The notes under the pieces: generated by a model | What the model saw: the letters and a program-made list of their open reading frames with translations, nothing else | Told to the model about the DNA's origin: nothing | Database searches by the model: none | NCBI GenBank assembly: GCA_947471745.1 | Contig: CANJKZ010000091.1 | Span: forward strand, 124,001-188,000 | Reading direction: 5' to 3' | From: Closterium sp. Naga37s-1 | Taxonomy: Eukaryota > Streptophyta > Zygnematophyceae > Desmidiales > Closteriaceae | DNA: 64,000 bases | In this document: piece by piece, positions 58,601-64,000 of the stretch | Layout: every line of letters begins with the position of its first letter | Numbering within the stretch: the first letter of the stretch is position 1 | Program-made: the position numbers and the translations under genes

Positions 58601-61600
58601 GGCAGGGCAGGGCATATGGCAGGGCAGGGCATATGGCAGGGCAGGGCATATGGCAGGGCAGGGCATATGGCAGGGCAGGGCATATGGCAGGGCAGGGCAT
58701 ATGGCAGGGCAGGGCATATGGCAGGGCAGGGCATATGGCAGGGCAGGGCATATGGCAGGGCAGGGCATATGGCAGGGCAGGGCATATGGCAGGGCAGGGC
58801 ATATGGCAGGGCAGGGCATATGGCAGGGCAGGGCATATGGCAGGGCAGGGCATATGGCAGGGCAGGGCATATGGCAGGGCAGGGCATATGGCAGGGCAGG
58901 GCATATGGCAGGGCAGGGCATATGGCAGGGCAGGGCATATGGCAGGGCAGGGCATATGGCAGGGCAGGGCATATGGCAGGGCAGGGCATATGGCAGGGCA
59001 GGGCATATGGCAGGGCAGGGCATATGGCAGGGCAGGGCATATGGCAGGGCAGGGCATATGGCAGGGCAGGGCATATGGCAGGGCAGGGCATATGGCAGGG
59101 CAGGGCATATGGCAGGGCAGGGCATATGGCAGGGCAGGGCATATGGCAGGGCAGGGCATATGGCAGGGCAGGGCATATGGCAGGGCAGGGCATATGGCAG
59201 GGCAGGGCATATGGCAGGGCAGGGCATATGGCAGGGCAGGGCATATGGCAGGGCAGGGCATATGGCAGGGCAGGGCATATGGCAGGGCAGGGCATATGGC
59301 AGGGCAGGGCATATGGCAGGGCAGGGCATATGGCAGGGCAGGGCATATGGCAGGGCAGGGCATATGGCAGGGCAGGGCATATGGCAGGGCAGGGCATATG
59401 GCAGGGCAGGGCATATGGCAGGGCAGGGCATATGGCAGGGCAGGGCATATGGCAGGGCAGGGCATATGGCAGGGCAGGGCATATGGCAGGGCAGGGCATA
59501 TGGCAGGGCAGGGCATATGGCAGGGCAGGGCATATGGCAGGGCAGGGCATATGGCAGGGCAGGGCATATGGCAGGGCAGGGCATATGGCAGGGCAGGGCA
59601 TATGGCAGGGCAGGGCATATGGCAGGGCAGGGCATATGGCAGGGCAGGGCATATGGCAGGGCAGGGCATATGGCAGGGCAGGGCATATGGCAGGGCAGGG
59701 CATATGGCAGGGCAGGGCATATGGCAGGGCAGGGCATATGGCAGGGCAGGGCATATGGCAGGGCAGGGCATATGGCAGGGCAGGGCATATGGCAGGGCAG
59801 GGCATATGGCAGGGCAGGGCATATGGCAGGGCAGGGCATATGGCAGGGCAGGGCATATGGCAGGGCAGGGCATATGGCAGGGCAGGGCATATGGCAGGGC
59901 AGGGCATATGGCAGGGCAGGGCATATGGCAGGGCAGGGCATATGGCAGGGCAGGGCATATGGCAGGGCAGGGCATATGGCAGGGCAGGGCATATGGCAGG
60001 GCAGGGCATATGGCAGGGCAGGGCATATGGCAGGGCAGGGCATATGGCAGGGCAGGGCATATGGCAGGGCAGGGCATATGGCAGGGCAGGGCATATGGCA
60101 GGGCAGGGCATATGGCAGGGCAGGGCATATGGCAGGGCAGGGCATATGGCAGGGCAGGGCATATGGCAGGGCAGGGCATATGGCAGGGCAGGGCATATGG
60201 CAGGGCAGGGCATATGGCAGGGCAGGGCATATGGCAGGGCAGGGCATATGGCAGGGCAGGGCATATGGCAGGGCAGGGCATATGGCAGGGCAGGGCATAT
60301 GGCAGGGCAGGGCATATGGCAGGGCAGGGCATATGGCAGGGCAGGGCATATGGCAGGGCAGGGCATATGGCAGGGCAGGGCATATGGCAGGGCAGGGCAT
60401 ATGGCAGGGCAGGGCATATGGCAGGGCAGGGCATATGGCAGGGCAGGGCATATGGCAGGGCAGGGCATATGGCAGGGCAGGGCATATGGCAGGGCAGGGC
60501 ATATGGCAGGGCAGGGCATATGGCAGGGCAGGGCATATGGCAGGGCAGGGCATATGGCAGGGCAGGGCATATGGCAGGGCAGGGCATATGGCAGGGCAGG
60601 GCATATGGCAGGGCAGGGCATATGGCAGGGCAGGGCATATGGCAGGGCAGGGCATATGGCAGGGCAGGGCATATGGCAGGGCAGGGCATATGGCAGGGCA
60701 GGGCATATGGCAGGGCAGGGCATATGGCAGGGCAGGGCATATGGCAGGGCAGGGCATATGGCAGGGCAGGGCATATGGCAGGGCAGGGCATATGGCAGGG
60801 CAGGGCATATGGCAGGGCAGGGCATATGGCAGGGCAGGGCATATGGCAGGGCAGGGCATATGGCAGGGCAGGGCATATGGCAGGGCAGGGCATATGGCAG
60901 GGCAGGGCATATGGCAGGGCAGGGCATATGGCAGGGCAGGGCATATGGCAGGGCAGGGCATATGGCAGGGCAGGGCATATGGCAGGGCAGGGCATATGGC
61001 AGGGCAGGGCATATGGCAGGGCAGGGCATATGGCAGGGCAGGGCATATGGCAGGGCAGGGCATATGGCAGGGCAGGGCATATGGCAGGGCAGGGCATATG
61101 GCAGGGCAGGGCATATGGCAGGGCAGGGCATATGGCAGGGCAGGGCATATGGCAGGGCAGGGCATATGGCAGGGCAGGGCATATGGCAGGGCAGGGCATA
61201 TGGCAGGGCAGGGCATATGGCAGGGCAGGGCATATGGCAGGGCAGGGCATATGGCATGGGCAGGGCATATGGCAGGGCAGGGCATATGGCAGGGCAGGGC
61301 ATATGGCAGGGCAGGCATATGGCAGGGCAGGGCATAGGCAGGGCAGGGCATACTGGCAGGGCAGGGCATATGGCAGGGCAGGGCATATGGCAGGGCAGGG
61401 CATATGGCAGGGCAGGGCATATGGCAGGGCAGGGCATATGGCAGGGCAGGGCATATGGCAGGGCAGGGCATATGGCAGGGCAGGGCATTATGGGGGCAGG
61501 GCAGGGGCATATGGCAGGGCAGGGCATATGGCAGGGCAGGGCATATGGCAGGGCAGGGCATATGGCAGGGCAGGGCATATGGCAGGGCAGGGCATATGGC

Positions 61601-63460
61601 AGGGCAGGCATATGGCAGGGCAGGGCCATATGCAGGGCAGGGCATATGGCAGGGCAGGGCATATGGCAGGGCAGGGCATATGGCAGGGCAGGGCATATGG
61701 CAGGGCAGGGCATATGGCAGGGCAGGGCATATGGCAGGGCAGGGCATATGGCAGGGCAGGGCATATGGCAGGGCAGGCATAGGGCAGGTACAGGGCATAT
61801 GGCAGGGCAGCGGCATATGGCAGGGCAGCAGGGCATATGGCAGGCAGGGCATATGGCAGGGCAGGGCATATGCAGGGCAGGCATATGGCAGGGCAGGGCA
61901 TTATGGCAGGGCAGGGCATATGGCAGGGCAGGCATATGCAGGGCATATGGCAGGGCAGGGCATATGGCAGGGCAGGGCATATGGCAGGGCAGGGCATATG
62001 GCAGGGCAGGGCATATGGCAGGGCAGGGCATATGGCAGGGCAGGGCATATGGCAGGGCAGGGCATATGGCAGGGCAGGGCATATGGCAGGGCAGGGCATA
62101 TGGCAGGGCAGGGCATATGGCAGGGCAGGGCATATGGCAGGGCAGGGCATATGGCAGGGCAGGGCATATGGCAGGGCAGGGCATATGGCAGGGCAGGGCA
62201 TATGGCAGGGCAGGGCATATGGCAGGGCAGGGCATATGGCAGGGCAGGGCATATGGCAGGGCAGGGCATATGGCAGGGCAGGGCATATGGCAGGGCAGGG
62301 CATATGGCAGGGCAGGGCATATGGCAGGGCAGGGCATATGGCAGGGCAGGGCATATGGCAGGGCAGGGCATATGGCAGGGCAGGGCATATGGCAGGGCAG
62401 GGCATATGGCAGGGCAGGGCATATGGCAGGGCAGGGCATATGGCAGGGCAGGGCATATGGCAGGGCAGGGCATATGGCAGGGCAGGGCATATGGCAGGGC
62501 AGGGCATATGGCAGGGCAGGGCATATGGCAGGGCAGGGCATATGGCAGGGCAGGGCATATGGCAGGGCAGGGCATATGGCAGGGCAGGGCATATGGCAGG
62601 GCAGGGCATATGGCAGGGCAGGGCATATGGCAGGGCAGGGCATATGGCAGGGCAGGGCATATGGCAGGGCAGGGCATATGGCAGGGCAGGGCATATGGCA
62701 GGGCAGGGCATATGGCAGGGCAGGGCATATGGCAGGGCAGGGCATATGGCAGGGCAGGGCATATGGCAGGGCAGGGCATATGGCAGGGCAGGGCATATGG
62801 CAGGGCAGGGCATATGGCAGGGCAGGGCATATGGCAGGGCAGGGCATATGGCAGGGCAGGGCATATGGCAGGGCAGGGCATATGGCAGGGCAGGGCATAT
62901 GGCAGGGCAGGGCATATGGCAGGGCAGGGCATATGGCAGGGCAGGGCATATGGCAGGGCAGGGCATATGGCAGGGCAGGGCATATGGCAGGGCAGGGCAT
63001 ATGGCAGGGCAGGGCATATGGCAGGGGCAGGGCATATGGCAGGGCAGGGCATATGGCAGGGCAGGGCATATGGCAGGGCAGGGCATATGGCAGGGCAGGG
63101 CATATGGCAGGGCAGGGCATATGGCAGGCAGGGCTAGGGCAGGCATATGGCAGGGCAGGGCATATGGCAGGGCAGGGCGTATGGCAGGGCAGGGCATATG
63201 GCAGGGCAGGGCATATGGCAGAGGGCAGGGCATAAGTCAGGCAGGGCATATGGCAGGGGCAGGGCATATGGCAGGGCAGGGCATATGGCAGGGCAGGGCA
63301 TAGGGCAGGGCAGGCATATGGCGGGCAGGGGCAGGCATATGGCAGGGCAGGGCAGATGGCAGGGCAGGGCATGGCATATGGGCAGGGCAGGGCATATGGC
63401 AGGGCAGGCAGGGCAGGGCAGGGCAGGGCAGGGCAGGGCAGGGCATATGGCAGGGCAGGG
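43651..63460. repeat. 17-bp satellite array, roughly 1,160 copies
   Basis: The unit ATGGCAGGGCAGGGCAT repeats head to tail. Long blocks are perfect (about 44.70-48.36, 48.75-50.41, 51.30-51.77, 52.95-54.27, 56.83-61.25 and 61.95-63.02 kb); others contain clustered single-base gains and losses, worst at 54.3-56.8 kb. The unit can be read as GGGCA pentamers interrupted by TAT. It has no stop codon in any frame, so six-frame translation gives enormous open frames of the 17-residue unit MAGQGIWQGRAYGRAGH; these are not counted as genes. Confidence 0.97.
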
Positions 63461-64000
63461 CAGGGCAGGGCAGGGCAGGGCAGGGCAGGGCAGGGGCAGG
63501 GCAGGGCAGGGCAGGGCAGGGCAGGGCAGGGCAGGGCAGGGCAGGGCAGGGCAGGGCAGGGCAGGGCAGGGCAGGGCAGGGCAGGGCAGGGCAGGGCAGG
63601 GCAGGGCAGGGCAGGGCAGGCAGGGCAGGGCAGGGCAGGCAGGGCAGGGCAGGGCAGGGCAGGGCAGGGCAGGGCAGGGCAGGGCAGGGCAGGGCAGGGC
63701 AGGGCAGGGCAGGGCAGGGCAGGGCAGGGCAGGGCAGGGCAGGGCAGGGCATGGCAGGGCAGGGTCAGGGCAGGGCAGGGCGGGCAGGGCAGGGCAGGGC
63801 AGGGCAGGGCAGGGCAGGGCAGGGCAGGGCAGGGCAGGGCAGGGCAGGGCAGGGCAGGGCAGGGCAGGGCAAGGGCAGGGCAGGGCAGGGCAGGGCAGGG
63901 CAGGGCAGGGCAGGGCAGGGCAGGGCAGGGCAGGGCAGGCAGGGCAGGGCAGGGCAGGGCAGGGCAGGGCAGGCAGGGCAGGGCAGGGCAGGGCAGGGCA
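63395..64000. repeat. (GGGCA)n pentamer array, running off the window
   Basis: After 63.4 kb the TAT-containing spacer disappears except for one CATATG near 63445, and pure GGGCA pentamers continue to the right edge with a few one-base variants. Four or more G3 tracts spaced by two bases form a textbook G-quadruplex pattern on the + strand. Confidence 0.95.

Noticed and set aside
43528..61782. Giant open frame of 6,084 codons and its many siblings on both strands
   Set aside because: They are a by-product of a 17-bp unit without stops in any frame; there is no domain, codon bias or start context, and all frames are equally open.
43651..64000. CRISPR array or telomere
   Set aside because: The repeats are contiguous with no unique spacers, the DNA is eukaryotic, and the unit is unrelated to TTTAGGG-type telomere repeats.

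Overview
This is eukaryotic nuclear DNA. Two host genes with GT-AG introns sit among LTR retrotransposons and tandem repeats. A CHX-type cation/H+ antiporter, plant-type LTR elements primed by initiator tRNA-Met, and a chromodomain-bearing Ty3/gypsy remnant point to a streptophyte (land plant or charophyte green alga). The very GC-rich copia family with PGGAE-type linkers fits a zygnematophyte or bryophyte better than a flowering plant, but the species cannot be fixed from this window.

Layout. 1-3798: decayed Ty1/copia element A (+), cut by the left edge. 3808-4205: two short tandem arrays. 5102-8071: old copia element F (-), split by a 602-bp hAT-like element whose removal, with one target-site copy, restores the frame. 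8078-17216: copia element B (+), interrupted at 9933 by a full-length relative, element C (-, 9934-16685), flanked by a 4/5-matching target-site duplication. 18023-18276: 127-bp tandem duplication. 18457-21676: CHX gene, four exons, about 906 residues. 22261-25745: a series of minisatellites. 25902-26442: a Harbinger-like MITE with TTA target sites. 26663-29538: Ty3/gypsy element G (LTR, primer site, gag, protease-RT). 29539-38380: two truncated copia elements, D (+) and E (-), fused in opposite orientation. 38381-39086: the chromodomain end and LTR of another gypsy element.

39324-43314 (-): the C-terminal eight exons of a eukaryotic pantothenate kinase gene, recoverable only by splicing, since most exons are 42-168 nt. 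All seven visible splice junctions agree in phase and keep the family motifs. One exon carries a roughly 330-residue low-complexity insertion, and several introns carry minisatellites. The N-terminal exons are not visible. Just upstream, at 43651, a 17-bp satellite begins and runs about 19.8 kb, then becomes a (GGGCA)n array that leaves the window at 64000.

The two host genes are unrelated in function: CHX proteins exchange monovalent cations for protons across endomembranes or the plasma membrane, and pantothenate kinase commits pantothenate to coenzyme A synthesis. The rest records repeated retrotransposition, nesting, C-to-T decay of elements and minisatellite expansion. The very long open frames in 43.5-64 kb arise because the 17-bp unit has no stop codon in any of six frames; they are not treated as genes.
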